From Algoriphagus yeomjeoni (GTDB taxonomy: Bacteria; Bacteroidota; Bacteroidia; Cytophagales; Cyclobacteriaceae), in the NCBI RefSeq assembly GCF_003259505.1, contig NZ_QLLK01000001.1, positions 186,001 through 250,000 on the forward strand: a stretch of DNA of 64,000 nucleotides, read 5' to 3'. Under the pieces are notes generated by a model. It made no database searches. It had not been told where the DNA came from and saw nothing but the letters and a program-made list of their open reading frames with translations. Shown here in pieces: positions 44,491 through 54,162 of the stretch. A program made the translations under genes and the position numbers. Every line of letters starts with the position of its first letter. Position 1 is the stretch's first letter.

Positions 44491-46953
44491 CTAGTCCAGG
44501 TAATATACCCGCTTCACACGGGTGCTGATATTTGTCAGCAATTCATAGGGGATGGTTCCAATCTGATCTGCAAGTTCTTTCAAGGAGATCTTCTCTCCAT
44601 AGATAATCGCCTCATCTCCGGCCTTCACATCCATGCCTGAGACATCCACCATGCACATATCCATACACACATTTCCTATGATTGGAGCCTTGTGTCCATT
44701 GATCAGCACATAGCCCTTTCCATTGCTAAATCGTCTATCGTACCCATCCGCATAGCCAATTGCCAGCGTAGCAATTTTTCCCCCAGACGACAATACTCCC
44801 TTTCTTGAATATCCGATCGTCTCACCTGGATTTAGCTCTTTTATCTGGGAAATGGTGGTTTTCAAGGTACTAATAGCTCGAAGTGCCATCTCATGCTTAC
44901 CCGTCACTTCCACACCATATAAGCCAATTCCTAATCTCACCATATCAAATTGAAACTCTGGAAAGGCAACTATCCCGGCAGAATTGAGCGCGTGAATAAG
45001 TGGTTTGTAAGAAAGCACCTGAAGGATTTGATTTTTAATTTCTTCAAATGATTTCAATTGGGAGATCGAAAACTCCTGATGAACTTCCTCATCTGCACCG
45101 ACCAAGTGAGTATAGATTGAAGCTATCTCCAATTGAGGATTTGCTTGGATTAAGTTCTTCAGCTCTGACAAATGCTTTTCCTCAAAACCCAACCGGTGCA
45201 TGCCGGTATCCATATCGAGATGGATTTTCATCTTTTGCTGATGAATAGTACACCAAGCAGCCAGACTCTCGAAAAACTCAGAACTGAATACTACCGGCTC
45301 CAAATCAAATTTGCTACATAGCCCGAAGGATTCCTGCATGGCATTCAACACCATTATTGGAAGCTTGATCCCTTGCTTTCGAAGGGCCACCCCTTCATCA
45401 GAAAATGCAACTCCCAAGTAATCGGCTCCCATGGTCTGGATCTGATTGGCTATCTCCAAAGCACCTCCTCCATAGGCAAAAGCCTTTACCATCACCATCA
45501 CTTTGGTTTTTGGGAAAAGTAGCTTTTTGTAGAAATTATAATTGTGGGTAAGGGCATTAAGGTTGATCTCAAGCGTCGTCCCATGAATTCTCTGCTGAAG
45601 TCGATTAACCACTTCTTCAAAGCCAAATACTCGGGCTCCGGTGATCAAAATCATATCATTTGCGAAGCTCTCTGGATCGAGATTAGTCAATAACTCCTCT
45701 GTAGAACTAAAGGCTCTGAACGACTCCGGGAATTCTTTTTCCAAAACAATAATCTCCTTGCCCACTCCAAAAAGCAGATCAAATTGATACTTCTTGATCA
45801 GCTCTGTTACTTCTTCGTAAATTTTCTCAGGCGAACCTTGCTGTAGCAAATCTGATAAAATCAAGATTTTACGCCGCTTTGGGCGCTGCTGCTGCATAAA
45901 ATCCAATGCAACCTTCAGCCCGGCCAAATCATTATTATAAGTATCATCAATCAGCAAAGAATCATTGATTCCAGGCTTCAGGGTTAGCCGCATATCTACC
46001 GACTTCAGATGAGCAATACCCTCTTGGATAGATTCTGCACCTTGTCCCAAAGTCATCGCAGCTACGATCACATGGGTTATGTTTTCCAAGGAAGCCACAT
46101 CGGTAAATGGCACTTGAAAGGTGTGCGTACTCAGATCCGATTTCATCAATAGTAGCCTGGCACCGTTCGCTTTCAATTTCACCGATCTAGTAAATTCATA
46201 GCCTGCTCTGACTGACCAACCAATACGCTTTTCCGCTGGAAACAATACCTCTATTTGACTCGAAACCTGTTCATGATCAGCGCAGTAAATTACAAGATCT
46301 GAGTTTTCAAAAAGTGAAAGCTTCTCCTGAAGCTTGGAATCTAAGCTGTCAAAACCCTCTTGATGTGCAGTTCCAAGATTGGTAAAAATGCCCAAGTTAG
46401 GCTTGATCATTTCTTCTAAAGCAGCCATTTCTCCAGCCCTAGAGATTCCAGCTTCTAAAATCGCCACTTGATGATAAGACTCCATTCCGAAGATAGAAAG
46501 CGGAACACCAACTTGTGAATTGTAACTTTTTGGGCTTTTGGCTACAGCATACTTTTGTCCTAAAATCTGCCCTAACCATTCTTTTACGATGGTTTTACCA
46601 TTGCTGCCAGTGATGCTGACCACTGGATTTGTAAACATAGACCGCTCGTATTTGGCCAATAACTGCAAAGCTCTTCTGGTGTCTGAAACTTTGATAAAGC
46701 AAGCCTGAGGAAAAGCTCTTTCCTCAAAATCTTGATGAACCAAAAATGTCTTTACACCTGCCTCTGCTAGTTGTGCTATAAAATCAGCCCCATCAGCTTT
46801 TGCTCCTCGAAGAGCTACAAAGACTGTTTTTTGAGGGTGAAGTATTTGTCTGGAATCTATAGCAATTTGAGAAATCAGAACTTCATCGTTTCCGCTGAAG
46901 AGATTTCCTGTTGTGATTCTTGCTATTTGTCGTTGATTAACTTCCTGAAACAT
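44491..46953 (-). CDS. Bifunctional MurF ligase / alanine racemase
   Basis: An 820-residue fusion typical of Bacteroidota. The N-half (about 1-450) is UDP-MurNAc-tripeptide:D-Ala-D-Ala ligase with the ATP loop SITGSNGKTIVKEWL and GTAHQEGFDS. The C-half (about 455-820) is PLP alanine racemase with the Schiff-base Lys in VMVKAFAYGGGA and the second-base Tyr region TIGYSRKGVLS. It supplies D-Ala and adds D-Ala-D-Ala to the peptidoglycan precursor. Its start overlaps the 3' end of the UPF0104 gene by 17 nt, so the two are coupled. Confidence 0.95.
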   Translation of the reverse strand: MFQEVNQRQIARITTGNLFSGNDEVLISQIAIDSRQILHPQKTVFVALRGAKADGADFIAQLAEAGVKTFLVHQDFEERAFPQACFIKVSDTRRALQLLAKYERSMFTNPVVSITGSNGKTIVKEWLGQILGQKYAVAKSPKSYNSQVGVPLSIFGMESYHQVAILEAGISRAGEMAALEEMIKPNLGIFTNLGTAHQEGFDSLDSKLQEKLSLFENSDLVIYCADHEQVSSQIEVLFPAEKRIGWSVRAGYEFTRSVKLKANGARLLLMKSDLSTHTFQVPFTDVASLENITHVIVAAMTLGQGAESIQEGIAHLKSVDMRLTLKPGINDSLLIDDTYNNDLAGLKVALDFMQQQRPKRRKILILSDLLQQGSPEKIYEEVTELIKKYQFDLLFGVGKEIIVLEKEFPESFRAFSSTEELLTNLDPESFANDMILITGARVFGFEEVVNRLQQRIHGTTLEINLNALTHNYNFYKKLLFPKTKVMVMVKAFAYGGGALEIANQIQTMGADYLGVAFSDEGVALRKQGIKLPIMVLNAMQESFGLCSKFDLEPVVFSSEFFESLAAWCTIHQQKMKIHLDMDTGMHRLGFEEKHLSELKNLIQANPQLEIASIYTHLVGADEEVHQEFSISQLKSFEEIKNQILQVLSYKPLIHALNSAGIVAFPEFQFDMVRLGIGLYGVEVTGKHEMALRAISTLKTTISQIKELNPGETIGYSRKGVLSSGGKIATLAIGYADGYDRRFSNGKGYVLINGHKAPIIGNVCMDMCMVDVSGMDVKAGDEAIIYGEKISLKELADQIGTIPYELLTNISTRVKRVYYLD

Positions 46954-48025
46954 CTTGCTCCGGATTTACTTTCTTTCTCTTTTTATTGAAAAAAACCTGC
47001 TTAACCCAGCGAGGAAGGAAAAATGCTCCCAAAATCAAATATGGATAATAGGATAAAAGCCTCCACAAAATGCTAGTGACAAATGTATAGCTGGCCAAAA
47101 ACTCGGTAAAGAATTGGCCAAAAAAGAACTCTGCCGTCCCACTACTTCCGGGAGTCGGAGAAATCATCATCACGATCCACATGATCACTTGTCTGGCAAA
47201 AACAATAACATGTTCAAAGGCAGCCAACGGAACAAAGGCAGAAATCAAGGCATTAAGCATCAGATACCTTGAGCTCCAAATGAGTATAGTGGCTACAACA
47301 ATTGGCACCCAGTAATTCCACTTTTTTCCAGAAAGCTCTCTTGATGCGACGATGATTTGGTCACCATATTCTTGAGCATCATGCTTCCATTTGCGGAGCC
47401 ATTTGATCGAAAATATTTTGATTAATACCCATTTGAAAACTCTTGGTCGATAAAATAAAGCTGCAGCCATGATGATACTGTATGCAGCGTAAAGGGAATA
47501 GGAAATCCAGAAAATGGCTTCCAAACTGTTTTCAAGTTGCATTTCCAGCACTTTACTCGTTGGGAAAATATTTCCCTTTGCAAAAAACAGAATGATTGGA
47601 GCTCCAATTACAAAGAAGAGATTATCCAAAATCGCAGTCACCATCACATATGCAATAGCTCTTCCCAGTTTGATGCCTTCTTTGTTCAAAATGAAAATAG
47701 CAACCGCTGTACCTCCAACTACCGAAGGCGTCACCGCTGAGGCAAATTCCCAAAGAATGATTACATAAATCGACCGCTTCCAAGTCAGATGCCTATCGGT
47801 GATCTCGCGAATTCTATAAACATACCCAGCATCACGAAACAAAATGACCAAAACTGCAACAAGAATCCAAGGTATGGATGCATCAAAAATTCCACTTAAA
47901 GAGTCTTTGTTTACCGAGGGATCAAAGTAAAACATTGCAAAAACAATGGCTAAACCAATGATAACCGGAACCCAAATTTTATTCGGATTAAGTGTTTGGA
48001 AGATTTTTTTGTTATCCAGTTTCAT
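46937..48025 (-). CDS. UPF0104/lysylphosphatidylglycerol-synthase-TM-type membrane protein
   Basis: A 362-residue protein with about eight membrane segments. The signature ISPTPGSSGTAEFFFGQFF near residue 300 is typical of the flippase-like/AglD domain, found alone here without a synthase domain. It is suspected to flip lipid-linked substrates. Translational overlap with murF-alr suggests a link with envelope synthesis. An MKSS-type leader ORF (48030-48137) ends 4 nt before the ATG. The tail is Lys-rich (FNKKRKKVNPEQD). Confidence 0.85.
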   Translation of the reverse strand: MKLDNKKIFQTLNPNKIWVPVIIGLAIVFAMFYFDPSVNKDSLSGIFDASIPWILVAVLVILFRDAGYVYRIREITDRHLTWKRSIYVIILWEFASAVTPSVVGGTAVAIFILNKEGIKLGRAIAYVMVTAILDNLFFVIGAPIILFFAKGNIFPTSKVLEMQLENSLEAIFWISYSLYAAYSIIMAAALFYRPRVFKWVLIKIFSIKWLRKWKHDAQEYGDQIIVASRELSGKKWNYWVPIVVATILIWSSRYLMLNALISAFVPLAAFEHVIVFARQVIMWIVMMISPTPGSSGTAEFFFGQFFTEFLASYTFVTSILWRLLSYYPYLILGAFFLPRWVKQVFFNKKRKKVNPEQDVSGS

Positions 48026-48029
48026 GTGA

Positions 48030-48137
48030 TTACAAGTGTTTTTCAGTGGCCACCTCGTAAAGTAGGGACATGCTATGGAATCTCGAAGCGAGAAGAAATA
48101 TACGGGCGTTTACCTGCTGCGATATGCTCGATTTCAT
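48030..48137 (-). CDS. Putative 35-residue leader ORF of the MKSS type
   Basis: A sense-strand ORF before the UPF0104 gene, opening with ATGAAATCGAGC and encoding MKSSISQQVNARIFLLASRF followed by HSMSLLYEVATEKHL. Its TAA is 4 nt before the ATG at 48025, giving scope for translational coupling. It shares the opening 12-mer with 9862-9945 and 15680-15742, and ATTCCAT near its middle with the first. The segment also contains a small TCTCG/CGAGA hairpin (48081-48093). Confidence 0.45.
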   Translation of the reverse strand: MKSSISQQVNARIFLLASRFHSMSLLYEVATEKHL

Positions 48138-48140
48138 AGG

Positions 48141-48890
48141 CTAGGCTACAGCTATTGGCTCAGTCTTTTCCACCCAAAAGTTATTGAAACCATCTCCTAT
48201 GATGATGGTAACGAGGGAAAGTTGAAGTAATTCTAGAATTGCAAGGAAGGTATAAATCACAAAAATCTTCTCGGGTTTGTAGCTGATGAATTCATCAAAG
48301 GGCACTTTTTTCTTAAAACTGATTTTCTCTAGGACAAAATCCTTTTGCTGGGCAATAGTATATGGATACTGAATCACGGTGTGCTTTGTTTCATCCACAC
48401 GAGCTGCCATTTTAGCCATAGTCCGCTGAAACACCTTGAGCATTTTATACAAATCCATGTCCTGCATTTCTGCATCCACGTCATCTACTTTACTGAGTGT
48501 CTTTAGTTCAGCGGCAATATTCCCTCGCTTTTGCTTTGACATTTCCTCTCCCTCCATAGAAGAAAGCTCCTCAATCACAGATTTATACTTTTTGTACTCC
48601 AACAGATTCCTAATCAATTCCTCACGAGGATCTACTTCCTCTCCTTGCTCGTTGAGCTCAGGTCTAGGCAAAAGCATTCTAGACTTAATCTTCATCAACG
48701 TAGCCGCAAAGAGGATAAAATCACTGGCAACTTCCATTTCCATTTGCTCCATCTGATGAACATAATCCAAGAAGTCATTGGTAATCTTGGATATAGGAAT
48801 ATCATAAATGTCCAGCTCATCCCGCTCGATAAAGAAGAGCATGAGGTCGAAGGGACCTTCGAAGAGTGGTAATTTGATTTCGAAACTCAA
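48141..48890 (-). CDS. scpA: Segregation and condensation protein A
   Basis: A 249-residue kleisin that bridges SMC heads with ScpB in chromosome condensation. The N-terminus IKLPLFEGPFDLMLFFIERDELDIYDIPI is diagnostic (quoted in outline: LPLFEGPFDLMLFFIERDEL). The C-terminal winged-helix part is KVPFDEFISYKPEKIFVIYT. No ATG precedes this block, so a TTG at 48890 is taken as start. A TATCTTTG box lies about 40 nt upstream. The stop is 4 nt before an MKSS leader ORF, so scpA may be co-transcribed with the UPF0104 gene. Confidence 0.92.
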   Translation of the reverse strand: MSFEIKLPLFEGPFDLMLFFIERDELDIYDIPISKITNDFLDYVHQMEQMEMEVASDFILFAATLMKIKSRMLLPRPELNEQGEEVDPREELIRNLLEYKKYKSVIEELSSMEGEEMSKQKRGNIAAELKTLSKVDDVDAEMQDMDLYKMLKVFQRTMAKMAARVDETKHTVIQYPYTIAQQKDFVLEKISFKKKVPFDEFISYKPEKIFVIYTFLAILELLQLSLVTIIIGDGFNNFWVEKTEPIAVA

Positions 48891-48930
48891 AGGATATCTA
48901 AATTTTTGGTTAATTTTGCCACCTTGTTGT

Positions 48931-48938
48931 CAAAGATA
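48931..48938 (-). promoter_or_regulatory. Candidate -7 box for scpA
   Basis: On the minus strand TATCTTTG fits the TAnnTTTG consensus about 40 nt upstream of the TTG start at 48890. The -33 region has only a weak TTTC match, so confidence is moderate. Confidence 0.45.
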
Positions 48939-49067
48939 TTCAATTAAGCTAAATTAATTGGAAACGACAGGAGAAAGAGGCAATCGCCTAATGTCAATAA
49001 TTATTGATTGGAAAAACAATAAAGCACAATTGTTGTTATTTTAATTCGAACACATTACAGCTGTACA

Positions 49068-50987
49068 ATGCAGATTGAACCAGGAGAATTATTAGCTCAA
49101 ATAAAAAGTCCCGCAGACCTTAAAAAATTTCCATCGGAAAAACTGGTTCAAATCTGCGATGAACTCCGACAATTTATTATTGATAATGTTTCCGTTTACG
49201 GAGGTCATTTCAGCGCTAGTCTTGGTGTAGTCGAACTTACAGTAGCTCTTCATTATGTGCTTAATACACCAGAAGATCAGCTAGTTTGGGATGTGGGTCA
49301 TCAAGCTTACGGACATAAAATTCTTACAGAAAGAAGAGATCGCTTTCATACAAACCGTTTGTATGGTGGTCTATCCGGTTTTCCTAAAAGAAAAGAAAGT
49401 GAATATGATACGTTTGGAGTAGGTCATTCCAGTACCTCAATTTCAGCTGCATTGGGAATGGCTGTCGCTTCACAATACAAAGGACAAACAAAAAAACAGC
49501 ACGTTGCTGTGATCGGAGATGGCTCGATGACTGGTGGAATGGCCTTCGAAGCGATGAATCACGCAGGCGTAGCTGATACCAACTTGCTAATTATCCTGAA
49601 TGATAATTGTATGGCCATCGACCCGAATGTAGGTGCGCTGAAAGATTATCTCACAGACATCACTACTTCCAAAACCTACAATAAAGCAAAAGATGAGGTT
49701 TGGAAAATTTTGGGCAAACTGAGTAAGTTCGGTACAAGTGCTCAAGATGTAATCTCCAAAGTAGAAGGAGGGATAAAATCTGCACTACTAAATCAAAGTA
49801 ATCTTTTCGAATCTTTAAACCTTCGATACTTCGGTCCAGTAGACGGCCATGATGTCAATCATTTGGCAGAAGTTCTGAAGGATTTGAAAGATATTCCAGG
49901 TCCAAAAATCCTTCATTGTGTAACGATGAAAGGTAAAGGGTACGGGCCTGCAGAAAAAGGAAATCAAACCACTTGGCATGCACCAGGTGCATTTGACAAG
50001 GTAACGGGTGAGATCTATAAAACCACCCCAAGCAGTCCACAAGCACCGAAATACCAAGATGTTTTCGGACATACTTTAGTGGAATTAGCCGAGCAAGATG
50101 ACCGTATCATGGGTGTAACCCCCGCAATGCCATCTGGATCTTCTATGAACATCATGATGAAAGCAATGCCAGATCGAGCTTTCGATGTGGGAATCGCCGA
50201 GCAACATGCAGTAACTTTCTCCGCTGGCCTAGCTACTCAGGGACTTGTCCCTTTCTGTAATATCTATTCCACCTTCATGCAGCGCGCATACGATCAGGTT
50301 GTGCATGATGTATGTTTGCAAAATCTGCCGGTAGTCCTTTGCTTGGATAGAGCTGGTTTTGCAGGGGCTGACGGACCAACTCACCATGGAGCTTATGATA
50401 TTGCATATTTCCGCTGTATCCCAAATTTGGTGGTTTCAGCGCCAATGAATGAGGAGGAGCTCCGAAATATGATGTACTCTGCATCACTTCACAATGGTCC
50501 TTACTCTATCCGATATCCAAGAGGTAAAGGTGTGATGCCTGAGTGGAAAACGCCATTTGAGCAAATCCCACTCGGTCAAGGAAGAATAGTGAAAGAAGGC
50601 GAGGAGATCGCAATCTTAACCATTGGCCATATCGGTAACTATGCAGTAGAAGCTTGCGAAAAACTTGAAAAAGAAGGGTTAAACCCCGCTCAATACGATA
50701 TGAGATTTGTGAAGCCTCTAGACGGAGAGCTACTTCATGAGATTTTTGGCAAATTCAAGAAGGTGATTACAGTAGAAGATGGCTGTCTAATGGGCGGATT
50801 CGGTTCCGCTGTAATCGAGTGGATGATAGATCATGGTTATCAGGCTCAAGTTAAGCGTTTGGGTATTCCTGACGATATTATTGAGCATGGTGAGCAATTA
50901 CAACTACACAAAGAATGTGGATTTGACCCAGAAGGAATAGCCGCAGCAGTTAGAAACCTTTCAGAGGTTTCAAAAATCATTTCTTAA
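49068..50987 (+). CDS. dxs: 1-deoxy-D-xylulose-5-phosphate synthase
   Basis: A 639-residue TPP enzyme that condenses pyruvate and glyceraldehyde-3-phosphate as the first step of the MEP isoprenoid pathway. Motifs in order: DVGHQAYGHKIL (active-site His), GDGSMTGGMAFEAMNHAG then NDNCMAIDPNVG (TPP/Mg2+), the catalytic Glu in GIAEQHAVTFSAGLA, and DGPTHHGAYD. Full normal length. It is followed after 1 nt by an alpha/beta hydrolase. TPP dependence gives only a loose link with the thiamine functions elsewhere in the window. Confidence 0.96.
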   Translation: MQIEPGELLAQIKSPADLKKFPSEKLVQICDELRQFIIDNVSVYGGHFSASLGVVELTVALHYVLNTPEDQLVWDVGHQAYGHKILTERRDRFHTNRLYGGLSGFPKRKESEYDTFGVGHSSTSISAALGMAVASQYKGQTKKQHVAVIGDGSMTGGMAFEAMNHAGVADTNLLIILNDNCMAIDPNVGALKDYLTDITTSKTYNKAKDEVWKILGKLSKFGTSAQDVISKVEGGIKSALLNQSNLFESLNLRYFGPVDGHDVNHLAEVLKDLKDIPGPKILHCVTMKGKGYGPAEKGNQTTWHAPGAFDKVTGEIYKTTPSSPQAPKYQDVFGHTLVELAEQDDRIMGVTPAMPSGSSMNIMMKAMPDRAFDVGIAEQHAVTFSAGLATQGLVPFCNIYSTFMQRAYDQVVHDVCLQNLPVVLCLDRAGFAGADGPTHHGAYDIAYFRCIPNLVVSAPMNEEELRNMMYSASLHNGPYSIRYPRGKGVMPEWKTPFEQIPLGQGRIVKEGEEIAILTIGHIGNYAVEACEKLEKEGLNPAQYDMRFVKPLDGELLHEIFGKFKKVITVEDGCLMGGFGSAVIEWMIDHGYQAQVKRLGIPDDIIEHGEQLQLHKECGFDPEGIAAAVRNLSEVSKIIS

Positions 50988-50988
50988 C

Positions 50989-51762
50989 ATGTCTTCAATA
51001 AGTTTTTATGAAAAAGGCGAAGGGCAACCTGTTGTCCTTATTCATGGTTTCTGCGAAATCGGAGAAATGTGGAAAGACTTTGCCGAAGCCCTATCCAATG
51101 AATTCAGAGTAATCTGTCCTGACCTGCCAGGTTGCGGAAAATCCCCAATGTCACTTTCTCAAAATACCTTAGAGGAAGTAGCCGTACAATTGGAAGAGTG
51201 GATGGAAGAAAATAATATCCAAAACCCCATAGTCATCGGACATTCTCTAGGCGGATATGTGACGCTAGCTTTGCTCGTATTGATGGGCTCAAAGCTCAAA
51301 GCTATTGGCCTTTTTCATTCCACTGCCTTTGCAGATGATGAAGAGAAAAAGGGAATGAGAGATCGCACGATCATTTTTTTGAAGAAACATGGTGTGGACA
51401 AATTTGTCACGTCTTTTGTGCCACCACTTATCCCTGAGTATAAAAGAGATGAATTTCAAGCAGAAATTGACTTAGCAATAGCTCAAGCAAAGCAATCCAC
51501 TTTGGATGGATTGATTGCCTACACCAAAGCCATGCGTGATCGTAAAGATGGATTTGAGGTATTGAATAACTTCTCAGGGCAGAAACTTTTAATTGCTGGC
51601 ACAGAAGACGGCGCTGTAAAAATCGTGGCTAGTCGCAAACATAAAAGTGCTGTTACTTACTATTTCGAACTTGAAGATGTCGGTCATCTGGGGATGATAG
51701 AGCGAAAGGAAGAAAGTTTGGAGATTGTGAGGGGGTTTTGTGAGAGGGTTTCCGGCCTCTAA
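50989..51762 (+). CDS. Alpha/beta-fold hydrolase
   Basis: A 257-residue soluble hydrolase. PVVLIHGFCEIGEMWKDFA carries the HG oxyanion motif, IVIGHSLGGYVTLALLV the nucleophile Ser, and DVGHLGMIE the catalytic His. The acidic residue is probably the Asp of AGTEDGAVK. Esterase, lipase or thioesterase activity is possible; the substrate is unknown. The start is 1 nt after the dxs stop, so it is almost certainly co-translated. Its end meets a convergent gene at 51766. Confidence 0.87.
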   Translation: MSSISFYEKGEGQPVVLIHGFCEIGEMWKDFAEALSNEFRVICPDLPGCGKSPMSLSQNTLEEVAVQLEEWMEENNIQNPIVIGHSLGGYVTLALLVLMGSKLKAIGLFHSTAFADDEEKKGMRDRTIIFLKKHGVDKFVTSFVPPLIPEYKRDEFQAEIDLAIAQAKQSTLDGLIAYTKAMRDRKDGFEVLNNFSGQKLLIAGTEDGAVKIVASRKHKSAVTYYFELEDVGHLGMIERKEESLEIVRGFCERVSGL

Positions 51763-51765
51763 CAA

Positions 51766-52248
51766 TCAAAATCTCTCCTCGAGAACCCCCATCAACTTTT
51801 CCAAATACTCCTGATCCACCGAATCAAAATCATTCAGCTGATCGGAATCCACATCTAAAACCATTGCTACCAACCCTCCTCTGAAAACCGGAACAACTAT
51901 CTCGGACTTAGATGCCGAGCTGCAGGCGATATGTCCTGGAAAAGCATCTACATCAGGAACAAGGATAGTTTTAGCTTCCTGCCAAGCTGTCCCACAAACG
52001 CCTTTTCCCAAGGAAATTCTTGTGCAGGCAATCGGCCCCTGAAATGGACCTAAGACCAATTGATTCTCTTTCACCAGGTAAAACCCAACCCAAAAGAAGC
52101 CAAATGCCTCTTTAAGCGCTGCAGAAATATTGGCAAGGTTTGCATAAAGATCTGGCTCACCAGTGATCAATGCTTCGATCTGTGGCAAAATCGCTTCGTA
52201 CTTTTCAGCTTTAGTCGCTGATTCAGGAATATAAAGACTTTCAGACAT
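51766..52248 (-). CDS. GAF-domain free methionine-(R)-sulfoxide reductase
   Basis: A 160-residue GAF protein. Three conserved Cys of the fRMsr family are seen in GPIACTRISLGKGVCGTAW and GHIACSSASKSEIVVPV. It reduces free Met-R-sulfoxide as part of oxidative-damage repair. The start overlaps the ribD 3' end by 8 nt, so they form an operon together with the DUF4382 gene upstream. Confidence 0.92.
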   Translation of the reverse strand: MSESLYIPESATKAEKYEAILPQIEALITGEPDLYANLANISAALKEAFGFFWVGFYLVKENQLVLGPFQGPIACTRISLGKGVCGTAWQEAKTILVPDVDAFPGHIACSSASKSEIVVPVFRGGLVAMVLDVDSDQLNDFDSVDQEYLEKLMGVLEERF

Positions 52249-53269
52249 GATAGTAAATTCTTAAGGTATCGTCCAAGATCTCAATAGTCTCGGAAACTGG
52301 GGTAGGAGGTATAGGTGCTGCTATTCCACTACCAAATTTATTACTACTTGTAAACACGCGAGCTTCGTCCCATAGTTCGGAAGCCAAAAATTTATTCAAT
52401 AAATAGCTACCACCTTCGATGATTATGCTTTGAATATTACGCTTGTGCAGGTCTTCCAGGACATCCGATACCTGAAAACCTGTTCTCAGCATAACAAATT
52501 CTAACGTGCCTAGAACTTCTGATTTCAGTGTATTAAAACAAATGGTAGGAACAGCCTCATCAAATAATTTGAGCGTACTTGGTAGCTCCAACTTACTGTC
52601 TATGACTATTCTCAGCGGGTTTTTACCTACCCAATCTCGGACATTCAAGGCTGGATCATCGTATTTCGCAGTGTTTTTCCCAACCATAATAGCATCTTCT
52701 TCAGCCCTCCATTTGTGTACAAGTTGGCGACTGGAGGCATTTGTGATCCACTTGGACGAGAAATCTTCCCTTGCCACAAATCCATCGGCTGTTTGAGCCC
52801 ACTTCAATATTACATAGGGACGTTTCTTTTCGATCTGGGTAAAAAAGCGCTTGTTTTGCGTTCTAGCTTCATTTTCTAAAACCCCAGTCTGGACTTCGAT
52901 TCCAGCGTCCTTCAGAATCTGAATCCCTTTTCCTCCAACCAATGGATTCGTATCAAAAGCTGCAATCACGACTCTTTTCACCTTTTTTTCTACCAAAAGA
53001 TTCGCACAAGGAGGCGTTTTGCCAACGTGCGCACAGGGCTCTAAGGTCACATAAGCAGTTGCTTCAGCTAATAATTCTTGATTTTCAACAGAATTCACTG
53101 CATTGACCTCTGCATGAGCTTGACCATAGCGTTGATGATATCCCTCACCAATAATTCTATCCTGATGGACAATTACACAACCTACTAGTGGGTTTGGGCT
53201 AACTTTTCCCCTGCCAAATTCAGCTAGTTCGAGAGCTCGACGAATGTAAAGTTCATCAGAAATCATCAA
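52241..53269 (-). CDS. ribD: Bifunctional riboflavin deaminase/reductase
   Basis: A 342-residue cytoplasmic enzyme for two steps of riboflavin synthesis. The N-terminal deaminase has HAEVNAV (H52, E54) and LEPCAHVGKTPPC (C79, C88). The C-terminal reductase domain begins near residue 150 (RPYVILKWAQTADGFVAR) and ends with ESIIIEGGSYLLNKFL-like sequence (IIIEGGSYLLN). It overlaps the DUF4382 gene stop by 4 nt (ATGA) and the fRMsr start by 8 nt. No FMN riboswitch is seen upstream. Confidence 0.95.
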   Translation of the reverse strand: MMISDELYIRRALELAEFGRGKVSPNPLVGCVIVHQDRIIGEGYHQRYGQAHAEVNAVNSVENQELLAEATAYVTLEPCAHVGKTPPCANLLVEKKVKRVVIAAFDTNPLVGGKGIQILKDAGIEVQTGVLENEARTQNKRFFTQIEKKRPYVILKWAQTADGFVAREDFSSKWITNASSRQLVHKWRAEEDAIMVGKNTAKYDDPALNVRDWVGKNPLRIVIDSKLELPSTLKLFDEAVPTICFNTLKSEVLGTLEFVMLRTGFQVSDVLEDLHKRNIQSIIIEGGSYLLNKFLASELWDEARVFTSSNKFGSGIAAPIPPTPVSETIEILDDTLRIYYHV

Positions 53270-54063
53270 GGCTTTTTCTTAAAAGTGATTGGTATAAGCA
53301 CAGTGTCTTCACTTACTATTAAGTTTGAAGCGAAAGTAGTGTCTTGATACAGCTCATCCTTAGGGTCAAAGAAAATCTTATAAGACCCCGCTTGAACTCT
53401 GAAATAATATTTGCCAGAAGCATCTGGATGCGTAGAAATTGTACCCTCGTCATTACTTAGATAAACTGCTGGATAAAGCGCAGTTGGCTTCAACGATCCA
53501 CTGATTTCCACAGTACCAATTCCATTTACCAAAGTAAAGTTTGGGTCAAACTCGTAGGTTAAAGGAGATTCCGTTGCTTGAATAATCGACATTTCAAGAT
53601 CCAAATCCAGCAAAACATCATAGGAAATGCCTTGTTCTATATCTAGTGACGTTTCTAGAGAAATTTCATTTTTTGAAGGATCAGAAAGAGCCAAAACATA
53701 TCTTTTCTCCTTGAAAAACATGGAGTGATTATCACCAAGAATGATTTTCGCATTGATAATTTGACCTACAGGCAGTTCGTTTCTTCCCAGGAGAAGAGCG
53801 TTGCCCCCCACCAAATCACTAACCTTAATCCTTTTGTCTCCGGATTTATATTCAAAGAAAAATGTCTGACTCTGAGTCTCTCTTCCATCGGCCAGAACCT
53901 CTATATCTACTCCTTCGATCTCCACAAACACAGAATCCCATTTTGCCGGACTATCCACCAATATGAGATTGAGCAAGGAACGTGGACTGGAATCAGGGTC
54001 TTCACATGAAGCGAAGAAAAACACACAGGCAATTGGAAATAGATAAAAGTATGGTTTTTTCAC
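53266..54063 (-). CDS. DUF4382 lipoprotein
   Basis: A 265-residue lipoprotein with a lipobox in CVFFFASC. The DUF4382 domain (about 30-180) reads LNLILVDSPAKWDSVFVEIE and VGGNALLLGRNELPVGQI. A C-terminal carboxypeptidase-regulatory-like beta-sandwich (about 185-265, YYFRVQAGSYKIFFDP) follows. It is paralogous to the gene upstream, separated from it by a terminator. It overlaps ribD by 4 nt, an odd partnership. Probably surface- or periplasm-exposed; role unknown. Confidence 0.85.
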   Translation of the reverse strand: MKKPYFYLFPIACVFFFASCEDPDSSPRSLLNLILVDSPAKWDSVFVEIEGVDIEVLADGRETQSQTFFFEYKSGDKRIKVSDLVGGNALLLGRNELPVGQIINAKIILGDNHSMFFKEKRYVLALSDPSKNEISLETSLDIEQGISYDVLLDLDLEMSIIQATESPLTYEFDPNFTLVNGIGTVEISGSLKPTALYPAVYLSNDEGTISTHPDASGKYYFRVQAGSYKIFFDPKDELYQDTTFASNLIVSEDTVLIPITFKKKP

Positions 54064-54122
54064 AGGGTAAATTTAGTCCAAAAGTTTGCAATACATGGAA
54101 TCATGAATACCTAGATACAAAA

Positions 54123-54146
54123 AAAGGCCAGCCAAAGCTGACCTTT
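54123..54146 (-). terminator. Rho-independent terminator of the upstream DUF4382 gene
   Basis: AAAGGCCAGC and GCTGACCTTT form a 10-bp stem (one G-T pair) with a 4-nt loop and a T7 run on the minus strand. It sits 17 nt past the stop at 54163. Confidence 0.9.
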
Positions 54147-54162
54147 AATTTTATTAGTAGTC

